This document shows, piece after piece, positions 10,001 through 19,454 of a DNA stretch of 48,455 nucleotides (positions are counted from its first letter, which is position 1; each line of letters opens with the position of its first letter). The translations under genes and the position numbers were made by a program. Origin of the DNA: a virus; IMG/VR virus record IMGVR_UViG_3300025598_000057, positions 1 to 48,455 of that record; one strand, given 5' to 3'. The notes under the pieces were generated by a model that searched no databases, was not told the origin of the DNA, and saw nothing but the letters and a program-made list of their open reading frames with translations.

Positions 10001-10280
10001 CTAAAGCCTGTAAGTAGTTACCGCCAATATCTAAAGTAGAGCTTAAGGTAAAATTAACATCATAAGGATAATCCTTACTACTTAAACTATCTGCTAATGA
10101 AAAATTATTAGTTAATATATTAAGAGAATTTTGACTAAAAGTAGCATCTTTAACTCCTGAAAGTAAAGGGCTTAAAGCGTAATTAAATCCGTCTGAACTT
10201 ATATATAAGTCATTGATAGTACCTACGTTTTGACCGTTATTGTAGGTTAATTTTATAGGATAAGTACTAGCAATCGACAT
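7023..10280 (-). CDS. large LamG / propeller-like virion-surface protein (1085 aa)
   Basis: Probable tail- or baseplate-associated binding protein. The clearest domain is a concanavalin-A/laminin-G-like fold near residues 890-1010, with the signature WHHFAITVDPYNKLNLYVDG followed by FNGYIADVRFYNQAL. Upstream are strand motifs like those of NHL-type propellers (DNIWVLYSGNNLSKLDNYGR, GKNQILYKINPVDGSVV). The extreme C-terminus (RFFLHRLPGAKSAKFNIKIK) is basic and looks like a separate attachment domain. There is no signal peptide. A CTAAGTAT octamer ends 5 bases before the ATG and no Shine-Dalgarno sequence is seen. It heads a coupled three-gene run (7023, 6770, 1461 ends). Carbohydrate binding is a family-based inference. 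Confidence 0.82.
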   Translation of the reverse strand: MSIASTYPIKLTYNNGQNVGTINDLYISSDGFNYALSPLLSGVKDATFSQNSLNILTNNFSLADSLSSKDYPYDVNFTLSSTLDIGGNYLQALDSGHIGFTTDYTQATVWGLNFDTTNNIVFISYSNNNICKDSTGTLLLSSSPRQLQNQSFYYSLYEKVMSLFTRDQGLIVYNNSGTLSIGNFSSFDRNFNIINIDRFSYAEYGEVGTSSNVKYVKTPNSIKVDEATNPLNFNYLITTPYVTVDPVQNTLDYSITLLKNYYSPEYIQTPALSARSRLYNKLHTGLNTEAGSEKIYLSYLGNEVVESFKKDIDTYFHYPVSAVNVPLSGSTLAKSGAQPGSSPWRSDRIFVKKADYRKYSPWGNYNGNQTGVFFCSWLSASDIGSEPVWMDRYFAPSAVDLTQVLTSTGAGPSNNNYPNLIWDVPSTQVFSPESLYVYHKIGDNDNMLVVDTLSGSLTHYVENWTSPLIDAANGLTTGDVYSLSSNSVQTFPGTRDPALNTAVSYATLSLTNDDFYTPGFTIAFQAYSTNWLNIQGEQILGNYYNGGIGLFKNNPLLTPFVTIIGDKIRTFNTNLVSLSSNTPNAPAIQAGNSYIVKSNYDESYFIIDGNRIVHEYDQDGALVSEFNAVQDSGVSNATVIGANLILEGGVRKLLIFFKVGTTIDWRKYLTTGILDPNTTNSGSQNNVSTYYVDLNNQINYYINTHDGKGTGTVVDSNNVVWALDGDTIVRGINTSTVNAVLSARQAESIVCDHLDNIWVLYSGNNLSKLDNYGRVVWDVNLPGNQLFGATRTLNFVAELNGGSTNYYGLLLDGKNQILYKINPVDGSVVTSNVLTTTTYYTLSTTALLLQTLGDATGYDYQRKYYYYADSNPSDLIVKALVENVSTLNADRKVSTLDFNASTLTPGWHHFAITVDPYNKLNLYVDGDLVASTSIGNLSNGIYRVYNSRNNPNLVIGTTSFKNQTLSQFTNQTTDPYSFNGYIADVRFYNQALQRADIVAVQKRFLLNSFSDLTWAAPAGTRYYIEQVERFFLHRLPGAKSAKFNIKIKNSNITDPGIRSIIEKNIIASLSKTTPVYTQLNQIIWQ

Positions 10281-10285
10281 ATAAA

Positions 10286-10293
10286 ATACTTAG
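10286..10293 (-). promoter_or_regulatory. late-promoter-like octamer CTAAGTAT before 7023-10280
   Basis: Core TAAGTA lies 6 bases before the ATG at 10280 on the minus strand. Variant of the window-wide TAA[A/G]TA motif. Confidence 0.4.
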
Positions 10294-10315
10294 TGAAGAA
10301 GATTGGTTTTACTAC

Positions 10316-10621
10316 TTAAGCCTGTTGACCACCACCGCCACCAGGAGGACCACTAGGGGGCCCGCCACCACCTCCTCCGCCACCACCAGTACCAGCACCG
10401 CTGTAACCTATTGATCTAAAAAGAGAACCTATATCTGTACCGTTTGCGCTATAACCTACATTATATCCGGGCGTGTCTCCACCTGTTGAAGAGTAATATC
10501 TATCGGCAAGATCTTGTGCTCCACCTATAGTATAACCAGTATTTGCCCTAGCTGCAGAATCTCCACGCGGTGCAAATATACTATCTAAATCAAGACCGTT
10601 ATATTTGTAGTTAGATGCCAT
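10316..10621 (-). CDS. Gly-rich small virion-associated protein (101 aa)
   Basis: Not recognised. The N-terminal part is rich in Tyr, Asp and Gly ([20 protein letters not shown]), with a repeated D-[IL]-x-S-[IL]-F element ([10 protein letters not shown] near residue 12, [10 protein letters not shown] near 63). The C-terminus is a poly-Gly/Pro tail with a run of nine glycines, probably disordered. Its start overlaps the end of the upstream fibre gene by 11 bases, which implies translational coupling to that fibre. The repeat suggests a short binding motif used twice, and the Gly-rich tail resembles the flexible tips of phage fibre accessory proteins; both points are inference. Confidence 0.7.
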   Translation of the reverse strand: MASNYKYNGLDLDSIFAPRGDSAARANTGYTIGGAQDLADRYYSSTGGDTPGYNVGYSANGTDIGSLFRSIGYSGAGTGGGGGGGGGPPSGPPGGGGGQQA

Positions 10622-13600
10622 TGTTAACTAGTAAAGCTTTAAGTAGAATTACTGAAAGTCTAGAGTAGTCAACAGTTAGTATTCCGTTAACTTCAGTTAC
10701 TAGTTCTGGAAATAATTCTTTTACTTCTTCAGCTATTAAACCAAAATCTTTTTTACCGTTGTAAGGGGTGTTTTCATTCCAGGTAAAACTTACTGGTCTT
10801 AGCTGTTTTAATTTGTCCACTACATTAACGTTTAAGTTTTGTATGTCATTCTTTAATAAACGAGATGACCTTGTATTGTAACTGTTAGCAGTAACTGCAC
10901 CAGATGTTTCTAGCACCACACCACCACCGCCGCCTACTGAGAAAGTAGATTCAAAATCCCCACCGCCGGAGCTTTGTAGACCACCACTACCTAATGTTAC
11001 ACGGTCAAACGTTACATCGTTATATGTATTTAAATCTTGATTATAAGAGGAACCACCACCACTAGGACCTTGCGGGCCTGTTGGGCCAGTATTACCTTGA
11101 GCACCGGTAGGCCCTCTTTGACCTTGTGCACCAGTAGGACCGATGTTACCTTGAGCACCGGTAGGACCGATGTTACCTTGTGCACCAGTAGGACCTGCAG
11201 GTCCTTGTGGACCAGTACCACCTGTAGGCCAGGTTGTACGAGTTACACCGCCTAAAGTCATACTACCAGCACTCATATTACCGGTTATAGCTACATCATT
11301 ATGAAATTCTGCATAACCAGTAGCGCTATCGATGTATGCTTTTTGATTACCACCGCTATCTAAAGCCTCAAAAGCACCGCCTCGAGCTACTACAGCATAG
11401 AATGTCGGGCTTGACGCACTATCTATATTTTGTGGTAAACTTAAAGTGACATTACCAGTAGAAGCGGAAGCTATAACTTGTTCTGCAGTACCAGTAATAC
11501 TAGTTACTCCACCACCGCCACCTCCACCTGCTTGCCAAGTAACAGTACCGGAACCATTTGTGGTTAACACATAACCACTATAACCGTCTGAGTTTGGTAG
11601 AGTGTAGGAACCGATTTTCGCGGTTCCGCCTACAACTAAGTTATTATCTACTTTTAAATTGCCTGCATTTGCACCACCACCGTTATTGTAAACGTTAACT
11701 AGACCATCATAGTTTATCCACATTCTAACGTAGTTAGCATTAGTACCGTTAGAACCTGTACCAAATCGTATAGCTCCGTCATTTGGTGTTTGAGATTCTC
11801 CTCCAACCATTGAACCGGCGTTAAGACTTAATACACCTGCAATATGAGAACCTGATTGTACCGGTAATTGATTACCGACAAAGTCGATTTGTGCACCGTG
11901 GTCTACACCATTAGCTCCACCACCGGTAATTGTAAACACACCGGTGTCGTCGGTATACCTCATACCTTGATTTGATGTAATAACAATGCCATCTACAGAC
12001 TCAACGCCTTTTATCTTAAGAGAATCTGTAGTGGTATTCCACTGCATATACTTGTTAGATGTTGTACTACCAAAAGTAAACGTGTCAGTACCGTTATAAG
12101 AGAAACCAGAACTTAAGCTAAATTTACCTTGATAATCTGCATAGAGTTTAGCGTTAGGATCGAGGTACGTACTACTACTACCTATGTACATTTTCTTATT
12201 AGTACCGTCTAATACTATAGGAGAACTACTACCAACGGTAAAGTTACCAGCAATATAACCACTTGCACCGGCTAAATAAGGTCCGAATATAGCATTACCT
12301 TGTATAAAGGACATACCCGCCCCGCTATAGCCACCGCTAGCTAATAAATTAACGTACCCGCTAACAGTACTCATACCGGCAGTAAGATCACTTGTTGTAG
12401 TTGTATTACTACCAGCTACTGCGTTAATTACACCATTTACTGTTAATGTTTGAGTTGAAGGGTTAAATGAAAGCTTGTTACCTAAGGAGAAGAACCCTCC
12501 AGTAGACCCACTATAACCGGTAAAGAAAGGAGTATCACTACTATTCCAGTTACCACTACCTATATAGATCTTTTTAGCATTACCATCAAGTACTATACTT
12601 GGAGATGAACCTACCTTAAAGGTACTTGCAAAGTAGCCATCTACACCAGTAATAACAGGGCTAAATATACTAGAACCGTTAATAAAGGTCGAAGGTGTGC
12701 CTGGATAGGTACCTGCAGCGATTGAATTAGCTAATGCAGTTGCATCAGTATAAATTTGAGCAGAAGTAGAACGTACAAATGTTTGTGTAGCTGCATTACC
12801 ACCGGTAACTGTAATATTACCGTTAATATAAAGGTTGCTACCATCCCATTGTAGGTAGTTACCTGTAGTACTCAACGAGTAGCTACTAGTCAATCCTGTT
12901 GCACCTAACAATAGATTAAATGTAGGTGTAGATGTACCAGCTTTTTTATACCACTTAAATGAATCGCCTAGATATAATATAGCTGTGCTTACGTTAGATG
13001 TATCAACTGCACCAGGAGATGCATTTAAATAAAATGGAGTCGAAGCTGTACCTGCTGTGCCTGGGTTACCAGTGTATATATGAGCTGAATCAATACCAAC
13101 CTGACCAATAGAACCGTAACTTGCAGTAATACCGCCAGATACGTTGAAATAGTTTGTACCGTTATGACGGTAGTATTTTAAAGAACTACCTAATGAAAAA
13201 TACGAACGATCTGTCATACCGTCATCGTATGTCCCGTTAATATACAACGGAGTAGTGTCTTGACCTGCCGTAGAAGGATTACCTGTATAGATTTGTCCTT
13301 GTGCTACACCAACACCGCCAATTGAACCATATAAAGCGGTGATACCACCAGATACGTTAAAATAATTTGTACCACTATAACGGTAATACTTTAAAGAATC
13401 TCCTAAAGAGAAGTATGAACGATCTGTATGACCATCATCAGCTGTACCATTAATATAAACAGGTGTAGTAGATTGACCGGCAGTAGAAGGATTGCCTGTG
13501 TATAATTGGCCCTGTGCTATACCTACTCCACCAATAGAACCAGCATTTGCAAATATAGTACCAGATAATTGTAATTGACCAGTATCTCCTCTATATAATA

Positions 13601-14489
13601 AACCATTGTTTGGATAGTTACCAACAAAGAGGTAAGCGTTACCATCAGTGTAGTTACCTAACCATACTCCGTGAGAGCCAGATGTGCCTGGCCAATCTGC
13701 ATTAGCTGTACGAATAAAACCAGCAGAAAGATCACCTACTGTACCTAACACAATACCTTGTGTAACTGATACGTCCTGTGCTAATAATAAATCAGTTGCT
13801 ACACTAGCAAAAGTAGAACCAAACGAAGCCCAGTCATTTAAATCTGTACCGGGTACACCCCAACCTGTATAACCAGAATATGTAGAACTACTTAAAGTAC
13901 TACTTCTTGCAATATAATACGCTAAACCACTTGTACCGGAATAACTTGCAACGTCAACACGATTAGGTGTGTCATAGTAAACATATGTAGGTCCTCTATA
14001 ATAACCGGTATACACTAAACCTGGACCGGGGTTACCATTGTTAGCACCTGCAGGGCCTGAAAAACCAGAGGACCCGCTTACACCGCTAAAACCTGAACTA
14101 CCAGACCAGCCAGACGCACCAGAATCTCCGCTAAAACCAGAATAACCAGGACTACCAGACCAACCAGAAGCGCCTGAATCTCCGCTAAAACCAGAATAAC
14201 CTTGACTACCAGGTATACCTTGCACACCAACTGCACCCTGTGCACCTATACCACCCTGAGCTCCTTGGGAACCAGCGCCCATAGGCCCTGTTGCCCCAGA
14301 ATAACCCGAAAAACCGGACTGACCACCAATACCTGCACCAATGCCCTGGGTCTGTAACCAGGCTACTAATTGAGCGGTAGACATTTTATATGTCTTTGGA
14401 TCGTTCTCAGTTTTCGCAACCGGTATAGTAATATCCTGAGTAATAATACTATTCGGTGCGAGTGGTAAATCTGTAATCTTAATAGACAT
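10611..14489 (-). CDS. collagen-like tail fibre with C-terminal S74 chaperone domain (1292 aa)
   Basis: Long fibre. Order: a small N-terminal domain (1 to about 55) likely to dock on the virion; a first Gly-X-Y shaft (about 58-150, with units such as SGYSG and [13 protein letters not shown]); a long beta-rich shaft containing 71-residue tandem repeats (genomic 13111-13536) and several sheets of the type KKIYIGSG / FSLGNKLSF; a second, proline-containing collagen stretch (genomic 11055-11215, [16 protein letters not shown]); and an S74 intramolecular chaperone near residue 1208 on. In S74 domains the chaperone trimerises the fibre and cuts itself off at a conserved Ser; here [17 protein letters not shown] and VDYSRL are present. 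A GATAAATA octamer ends 8 bases before the ATG. Confidence 0.9.
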   Translation of the reverse strand: MSIKITDLPLAPNSIITQDITIPVAKTENDPKTYKMSTAQLVAWLQTQGIGAGIGGQSGFSGYSGATGPMGAGSQGAQGGIGAQGAVGVQGIPGSQGYSGFSGDSGASGWSGSPGYSGFSGDSGASGWSGSSGFSGVSGSSGFSGPAGANNGNPGPGLVYTGYYRGPTYVYYDTPNRVDVASYSGTSGLAYYIARSSTLSSSTYSGYTGWGVPGTDLNDWASFGSTFASVATDLLLAQDVSVTQGIVLGTVGDLSAGFIRTANADWPGTSGSHGVWLGNYTDGNAYLFVGNYPNNGLLYRGDTGQLQLSGTIFANAGSIGGVGIAQGQLYTGNPSTAGQSTTPVYINGTADDGHTDRSYFSLGDSLKYYRYSGTNYFNVSGGITALYGSIGGVGVAQGQIYTGNPSTAGQDTTPLYINGTYDDGMTDRSYFSLGSSLKYYRHNGTNYFNVSGGITASYGSIGQVGIDSAHIYTGNPGTAGTASTPFYLNASPGAVDTSNVSTAILYLGDSFKWYKKAGTSTPTFNLLLGATGLTSSYSLSTTGNYLQWDGSNLYINGNITVTGGNAATQTFVRSTSAQIYTDATALANSIAAGTYPGTPSTFINGSSIFSPVITGVDGYFASTFKVGSSPSIVLDGNAKKIYIGSGNWNSSDTPFFTGYSGSTGGFFSLGNKLSFNPSTQTLTVNGVINAVAGSNTTTTSDLTAGMSTVSGYVNLLASGGYSGAGMSFIQGNAIFGPYLAGASGYIAGNFTVGSSSPIVLDGTNKKMYIGSSSTYLDPNAKLYADYQGKFSLSSGFSYNGTDTFTFGSTTSNKYMQWNTTTDSLKIKGVESVDGIVITSNQGMRYTDDTGVFTITGGGANGVDHGAQIDFVGNQLPVQSGSHIAGVLSLNAGSMVGGESQTPNDGAIRFGTGSNGTNANYVRMWINYDGLVNVYNNGGGANAGNLKVDNNLVVGGTAKIGSYTLPNSDGYSGYVLTTNGSGTVTWQAGGGGGGGVTSITGTAEQVIASASTGNVTLSLPQNIDSASSPTFYAVVARGGAFEALDSGGNQKAYIDSATGYAEFHNDVAITGNMSAGSMTLGGVTRTTWPTGGTGPQGPAGPTGAQGNIGPTGAQGNIGPTGAQGQRGPTGAQGNTGPTGPQGPSGGGSSYNQDLNTYNDVTFDRVTLGSGGLQSSGGGDFESTFSVGGGGGVVLETSGAVTANSYNTRSSRLLKNDIQNLNVNVVDKLKQLRPVSFTWNENTPYNGKKDFGLIAEEVKELFPELVTEVNGILTVDYSRLSVILLKALLVNNGI
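13111..13536 (-). repeat. tandem 213-bp (71-residue) repeat inside a fibre gene
   Basis: Two adjacent copies with very similar sequence encode units running from GSIGGVG through [19 protein letters not shown] and [12 protein letters not shown] third, diverged copy follows at the C-terminal side ([10 protein letters not shown]). The copy spacing is 213 bases, measured between the matching ACC(A/G)CCAGAT sites at 13131 and 13344. It extends the beta-rich shaft by whole structural units. Confidence 0.8.
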
Positions 14490-14497
14490 CTGTATTA

Positions 14498-14505
14498 TAT
14501 TTATC
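14498..14505 (-). promoter_or_regulatory. late-promoter-like octamer GATAAATA before 10611-14489
   Basis: The octamer overlaps the stop codon of the 14501-14992 gene. It ends 8 bases before the fibre ATG at 14489. Confidence 0.45.
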
Positions 14506-14992
14506 CATTATAGTTAACTAACAAATAGTTAGGGTTGTTAGTTTCCAATAAAAACACTTGATTGTTGTTGGTTCCCCAAGCACGAGACTTTAATAAATGT
14601 ACTTCTCCAAATGCATAAGGCTGAGAGTAATCTAGAGGGGATTGAGTTAAATTAGTAGCCACTGTTTGTGCAGATAACGTGTAAGTTGTAGGTGTGCTAT
14701 ATAAATCCGGGCCTATGTATACTGTTATGGTTATGATTTGTGAATTAACACTATAAGGTAATGTATAAACAAAGTCTACTCTACTATCTTCTGTCCAGTC
14801 ATCATAATCATAGTAGTTAAAAGTGTAGATCTTAGTTTGTGTACTATCCGGAAAGTTGTATACAATCTTGCTTAAGAAACGAGGCGTACTCCCACCAGTT
14901 AAACTAATAAAGCTTGGTTTAAACGTAATAGTGGAAGGTGCATTAATTTGAAATGCTGAAAAAGTATTGGTAAATGTATAGTTAACGTTCAT
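14501..14992 (-). CDS. beta-rich hypothetical virion protein (163 aa)
   Basis: Not recognised by name. It is a beta-rich protein full of Thr, Tyr and Ser, with strand pairs such as [20 protein letters not shown] and [20 protein letters not shown]. The pattern resembles an Ig/PKD-type fold but lacks a clear WGDG motif. No membrane or signal segment. It follows the 14994-16571 gene with a TAATATG junction and precedes a collagen-like fibre, so it probably belongs to the same assembly. A short connector or fibre-associated role is a guess from position. Confidence 0.72.
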   Translation of the reverse strand: MNVNYTFTNTFSAFQINAPSTITFKPSFISLTGGSTPRFLSKIVYNFPDSTQTKIYTFNYYDYDDWTEDSRVDFVYTLPYSVNSQIITITVYIGPDLYSTPTTYTLSAQTVATNLTQSPLDYSQPYAFGEVHLLKSRAWGTNNNQVFLLETNNPNYLLVNYNG

Positions 14993-14993
14993 A

Positions 14994-16571
14994 TTATACA
15001 GCAGTTATAGTATTATCATCGCCTGTTACGATTGGATCGGATTGTTCGTCGGTTAATATTCTACCTAATACTGAAGCATTGGTTAAGTAGGTTATAATAT
15101 TAAACTTTTGTTTATTAAACCCTACAAAGTTAATTACATAGCTTGTAATATCTTTATTGTATGTAATAACTGGTGGTTCCATATATGTAATGTACTCTTT
15201 ATTAGGATCAATAGCCGATGCACCCTGAGCATATAAGAACTGATTGTAGTCTGTAGTGTTGGTTGGAAAGATTCTCTTTCTCTTAGCTGGACTGTTAATA
15301 TCGTACTGATACAATACCGGTACAATTAGTCCCTGATTACTATAACCAGACAACACCCCTGTACTATTTGTTACATTAGCCGATAACAATAAACAGCTTG
15401 TAAATGTTTTGTTAGTCTCATCGTACCAATTGCCACCGTAATATGGTTTAGCGAAATCTGCTACTGTAATACCTGTCAATGATAACGATGAAAGTAAACG
15501 AGTTGAAACATTTTGGTGATAATCTAACTCAGTAAAGTCTACTTCAAAGTTATTAATATTAACAGTACTATAATCAAAAGTAATCTTTTCGAATAAAGTA
15601 TAACCGTTCAGTTCTATTACTAAAGTATCAAAAAATACTTCAAAGTTTTTAATGCTGTTAGAAATTAACTGATTGTATATACTTGGCTCATTTATATGCT
15701 TATTAAAAATAGCAGATAATGCAGAAGTTGCAGGTGTTACAGTACCATCTACTGTTTTTACCCATAACTCTCCAGCCGTATTGTTCATATTATATACTGT
15801 ACGACCACTACCAGGTACTGCCTTGTATAAAGCATATTGATTACCATACACATCGCTATGCCAGGAATAAAGCTCTTTACCATTAGAAATAAGCAAACTC
15901 TTTACCCTAGAATCAATATCAAAATACTTTAACCAATCTTCTTCTGTAAATTTATTTGTAGTTAACCAAATGTTTTTCTTGTCACCTGTCCAAAATTCGT
16001 AATCATTACCTACTGTTATAACTCCGTTGTTATCAGTTTTAGTAGTTTCATAATTAGATTGATACGGGATAAATTTCTGATACGTACTGGTATCGATTAC
16101 CTGTCCATCATAAGCTGTACCCGTGCTAGTGGCTTTTAACCAATTTAAATTCTGTAAATGAGTAATGACATCATCTTGATCATTCTTAGTTAAACCACGT
16201 CCTTTATTGAATATAGTAGGATCTATGTACTTGTATATTGCACCAGGTGCAATTGCATTTATGTTTATATATGGTGTTAAGTTTTTAGCTAGATAAACTG
16301 AAGCACCTACATTGTTAGGTGTAAAATAGCCTAATTCTGCTTTTGTTAATATGTTATCACCGCTTTGCGGTATTGTTGCAACAGTTGGATAGTAACGATT
16401 AGCTAAATTACCCCAGGGTGCCAATGGAGATACTTCTGCCCCTACATAACCTGTATTTGTACCAGATAATACATATTCTTTATTACCAAGATACTTTTCA
16501 GTTAAAGTTACAAGCTGAGCGTTTATTTGTTCAGCAGTAGTATTAGCATCGACTTGATTTGCTGATAACAT
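14994..16571 (-). CDS. putative virion structural protein (525 aa)
   Basis: I cannot match this to a named family. It is mixed alpha/beta and Asn/Tyr-rich. Near the N-terminus it has a helix (AEQINAQLVTLTEKYLG) and then APWGNLANRYYPTVAT. The middle contains GDKKNIWLTTNKFTEEDWLK and GNQYALYKAVPGSGRTVYNM, and the end KDITSYVINFVGFNKQKFNI. The length, soluble character and coupling on both sides (TAATATG downstream, one-base TAATG overlap upstream) fit a baseplate or fibre-connector subunit. It is cotranslated with the S74 fibre at 16571-19453. Confidence 0.75.
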   Translation of the reverse strand: MLSANQVDANTTAEQINAQLVTLTEKYLGNKEYVLSGTNTGYVGAEVSPLAPWGNLANRYYPTVATIPQSGDNILTKAELGYFTPNNVGASVYLAKNLTPYININAIAPGAIYKYIDPTIFNKGRGLTKNDQDDVITHLQNLNWLKATSTGTAYDGQVIDTSTYQKFIPYQSNYETTKTDNNGVITVGNDYEFWTGDKKNIWLTTNKFTEEDWLKYFDIDSRVKSLLISNGKELYSWHSDVYGNQYALYKAVPGSGRTVYNMNNTAGELWVKTVDGTVTPATSALSAIFNKHINEPSIYNQLISNSIKNFEVFFDTLVIELNGYTLFEKITFDYSTVNINNFEVDFTELDYHQNVSTRLLSSLSLTGITVADFAKPYYGGNWYDETNKTFTSCLLLSANVTNSTGVLSGYSNQGLIVPVLYQYDINSPAKRKRIFPTNTTDYNQFLYAQGASAIDPNKEYITYMEPPVITYNKDITSYVINFVGFNKQKFNIITYLTNASVLGRILTDEQSDPIVTGDDNTITAV

Positions 16572-19453
16572 TATAATATAGATGATAAGGATTGCTTCAA
16601 TGTATATACTTCTGTTCTAAGTTCTTTTACAGCCTCAATAAGCACCGCTGTTAAGCGAGTATAATCAATACCTACGCATTCTTCTCCAACGCTTGTTGCA
16701 CTAGTTGATACTACATAAGGTAATATAGGTAATACATCTTCTGCAATAAGACCGATTTGATTAGTAGCACTAGTATCTATTGTACTATCATATGCTACAC
16801 CTGATAAAGAGTAAACCGTATTTAAAGAATTACCAATTAAACTGTTTAATGGTCGTATATTAGTTTTATATTTTCTAGATGATGTTGTATTGTACGATAC
16901 AGCTGTAACATTACCTGTACCGTCTACATAGAAGTTATTACCACCAGCATATACTGTGTGGCCGCCTATGCCTAGATAAACATCATTATAGAAACCTGCA
17001 ACAGCATTAGCTATAAGCCCGCCATTTAATGTAAATGCACCACCACCAATAGTACCTGACGAACCATTTATATAACCACTACCATCAATACCGTATCCAG
17101 TAGATGCAATTGCAAAACCTCCAGGATTAGCGTTTACCCCTGCAAAGTTTACATATGAATTAGTGTTTAAGGTTTGATTAGCACCGGGGCCAGCAGATCC
17201 TTGAGCGCCTTGAGCACCTTGGCTACCAGTACCACCAGAACCACCTGAAGAACCTTGAGCGCCTTGTGCACCGGTACCAGTAGCACCTTGTGCGCCTTGT
17301 GCACCGGTTGAACCTTTTGCACCTTGTGCTCCCTGAGCGCCAGATCCAGTAGCTCCTTGAGCGCCTTGTGGACCGGTACCACCAGTACCGCCTGTTGCAC
17401 CTTGAGCACCTTGCGGTCCAATACTACCGGTTGAACCTTTTGTACCTTGCGCACCTGTTGCACCTTGTGCGCCTTGCACTCCCGTAGAACCAGTTGCACC
17501 AGAGTAACCGGAATAACCTTGCGCTCCTGTGTTACCTGTTGAACCTTGAGCGCCGGTTGCACCTTGTGCACCGTTTATACCGGAATAACCGGATGGGCCT
17601 TGCGCTCCTGTGTTACCTGTTGAACCTTGAGCTCCAGTAGCTCCTTGCGCGCCTGTAGCTCCTTGTGCACCATTTACACCAGAATAACCGGAATAACCTT
17701 GTGAGCCTGCAGCACCCTGCGAACCCTGTGAACCTGTTGAACCTTGCGCTCCGGTAGCTCCTTGCGCGCCTGTCGAACCTTGACTACCGACCACTCCAGA
17801 GTAACCGGAATAACCTTGAGCGCCTTGTGCACCGGTAGAACCAGTTGCGCCTGTTGCTCCTTGAGAACCAGTAGCGCCTTGAGTACCGGCAGTACCTTGT
17901 GCGCCTTGAGGGCCTGTAAAACCGCTTATACCAGAAAAACCAGAATAACCAGAAGTGCCTTGATTACCAGTAAACCCTTGGTTACCTATAGAACCTTGTG
18001 CTCCTTGAGCACCTTGAGTACCAACAGTACCTGAGTAACCAGAATAGCCTTGAGAACCTGTAGCCCCTTGTGCGCCAGATGCACCTTGATAACCTATTAC
18101 ACCCTGAGCACCTAAACCACCCTGTGCACCGGTATTGCCTTGTGCACCAGTAGCGCCTTGAGCACCTTGAGCTCCTTGCGGGCCCGTGCCTTGCGGGCCG
18201 GTAGAGCCTTGAGCTCCTTGAGAACCTGTAGCTCCAGAATAACCAGAGTAACCTTGCGCGCCTTGTGGGCTGCCAGCTGCACCTTGCGGTCCTTGACCGC
18301 CTAAAATACCTTGTGCGCCTTGGGCGCCTTGAAAGCCTGAAAAACCAGATACGCCGCTGAAGCCGGTATAACCGCTTATACCGGTAGAGCCTTGAGCTCC
18401 CTGATTGCCTTGAAAACCATTAGAACCTTGTGCACCTTGTACGCCTGCAGAACCTGTAGAACCTTGTGCTCCTTGAGCACCCGTGGCCCCCTGAGCGCCT
18501 ATGCTACCAATACTACCTTGTGCACCTACTGATCCACTAAAACCAGAATAACCAGAAATACCAGAAGTACCTTGAGTACCAATAGCTCCCTGTGCACCTT
18601 GGGGTCCAGATGGACTACCTGCAGGTCCTTGGGGTCCTGGAGAACCACTATAACCACTATAACCAGAAATACCACTAAAACCACTAAAGCTACTATAGCC
18701 GCTATAACCAGAGATACCAGATTGACCGGATAAACCTATACCACTAAAACCTGATACACCACTAAAGCCCGATGCACCAGACAAGCCAGAATAACCTGAA
18801 GTACTAATACCACTATAACCGGATATACCACTAAAACCTGAACTACCGGTATCTCCTTTAATTTTACCTACATTAGTAAACCCATATAAACTACCAGGTG
18901 CAGATGAATTTGAATAAACCCATAAATCACCTGTATCCTCTGCAACAATACCGTCTCCTAAAGTAGGTGTTGGATCGATACCTGAGAAACCAGAAACTGA
19001 AGCTGTAGCAACAGAACCGATAATAGTTACTGATGTACCGTTTTTACCGGAAATACCAGACCAACCAGAAATACCGGACCAGCCTGAAGTACCTTGAGCG
19101 CCTTGCGCGCCATTTGAACCACTAAAACCAGAAAAACCTTGAGCGCCTTGAGCACCTGTTGCGCCTTGTGCTCCAGTACCACCCTGAGCACCTTGTGCAC
19201 CGTTAATACCATTGGTTCCGTTAGTACCATTAACCCCAGAGTAACCTGAATAACCTAAACCTTGAGGTCCTTGTGGTCCAGTAGCGCCACTATAGCCAGA
19301 ATAGCCTGAATAACCAGAATAACCTGACGTACCACCAGGAGCACCTTGTGAACCTGTAATACCTGGAAAACCAGAAAAACCACTAAAACCGGAATAACCT
19401 GAAGCAGCTGCTGCAGGTATCATTTGAATTTGATTGACAGTAGTTAGTGCCAT
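16571..19453 (-). CDS. collagen-like fibre with S74 chaperone domain (960 aa)
   Basis: More than half of this protein is a Gly-X-Y shaft (genomic about 17185-18860 and 19045-19400). It mixes GAQGATG-type units with GYSGFSG-type units. The shaft is interrupted by a small module at genomic about 18865-19040 (GTSVTIIGSVATASV, ending VGKIKGDTG), also found twice in the 35177-39256 protein. After the shaft comes a short beta domain and then an S74 chaperone near residue 857 (SSRKYKTNI, IGLIAEDV, GIDYTRL, AVKELRTE). The N-terminus MALTTVNQIQMIPAAAA is likely the docking end. It overlaps the downstream gene by one base and follows its upstream neighbour by a TAATATG junction. Confidence 0.9.
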   Translation of the reverse strand: MALTTVNQIQMIPAAAASGYSGFSGFSGFPGITGSQGAPGGTSGYSGYSGYSGYSGATGPQGPQGLGYSGYSGVNGTNGTNGINGAQGAQGGTGAQGATGAQGAQGFSGFSGSNGAQGAQGTSGWSGISGWSGISGKNGTSVTIIGSVATASVSGFSGIDPTPTLGDGIVAEDTGDLWVYSNSSAPGSLYGFTNVGKIKGDTGSSGFSGISGYSGISTSGYSGLSGASGFSGVSGFSGIGLSGQSGISGYSGYSSFSGFSGISGYSGYSGSPGPQGPAGSPSGPQGAQGAIGTQGTSGISGYSGFSGSVGAQGSIGSIGAQGATGAQGAQGSTGSAGVQGAQGSNGFQGNQGAQGSTGISGYTGFSGVSGFSGFQGAQGAQGILGGQGPQGAAGSPQGAQGYSGYSGATGSQGAQGSTGPQGTGPQGAQGAQGATGAQGNTGAQGGLGAQGVIGYQGASGAQGATGSQGYSGYSGTVGTQGAQGAQGSIGNQGFTGNQGTSGYSGFSGISGFTGPQGAQGTAGTQGATGSQGATGATGSTGAQGAQGYSGYSGVVGSQGSTGAQGATGAQGSTGSQGSQGAAGSQGYSGYSGVNGAQGATGAQGATGAQGSTGNTGAQGPSGYSGINGAQGATGAQGSTGNTGAQGYSGYSGATGSTGVQGAQGATGAQGTKGSTGSIGPQGAQGATGGTGGTGPQGAQGATGSGAQGAQGAKGSTGAQGAQGATGTGAQGAQGSSGGSGGTGSQGAQGAQGSAGPGANQTLNTNSYVNFAGVNANPGGFAIASTGYGIDGSGYINGSSGTIGGGAFTLNGGLIANAVAGFYNDVYLGIGGHTVYAGGNNFYVDGTGNVTAVSYNTTSSRKYKTNIRPLNSLIGNSLNTVYSLSGVAYDSTIDTSATNQIGLIAEDVLPILPYVVSTSATSVGEECVGIDYTRLTAVLIEAVKELRTEVYTLKQSLSSIL

Positions 19454-19454
19454 A

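Noticed and set aside
17167-18034. Long alternative-frame ORFs within the collagen-like gene at 16571-19453, on both strands
   Set aside because: They are by-products of Gly-codon periodicity in repeats: biased Val/Leu/Lys or Ser/Thr/Cys content, no start signal, and fully inside a well-supported gene.
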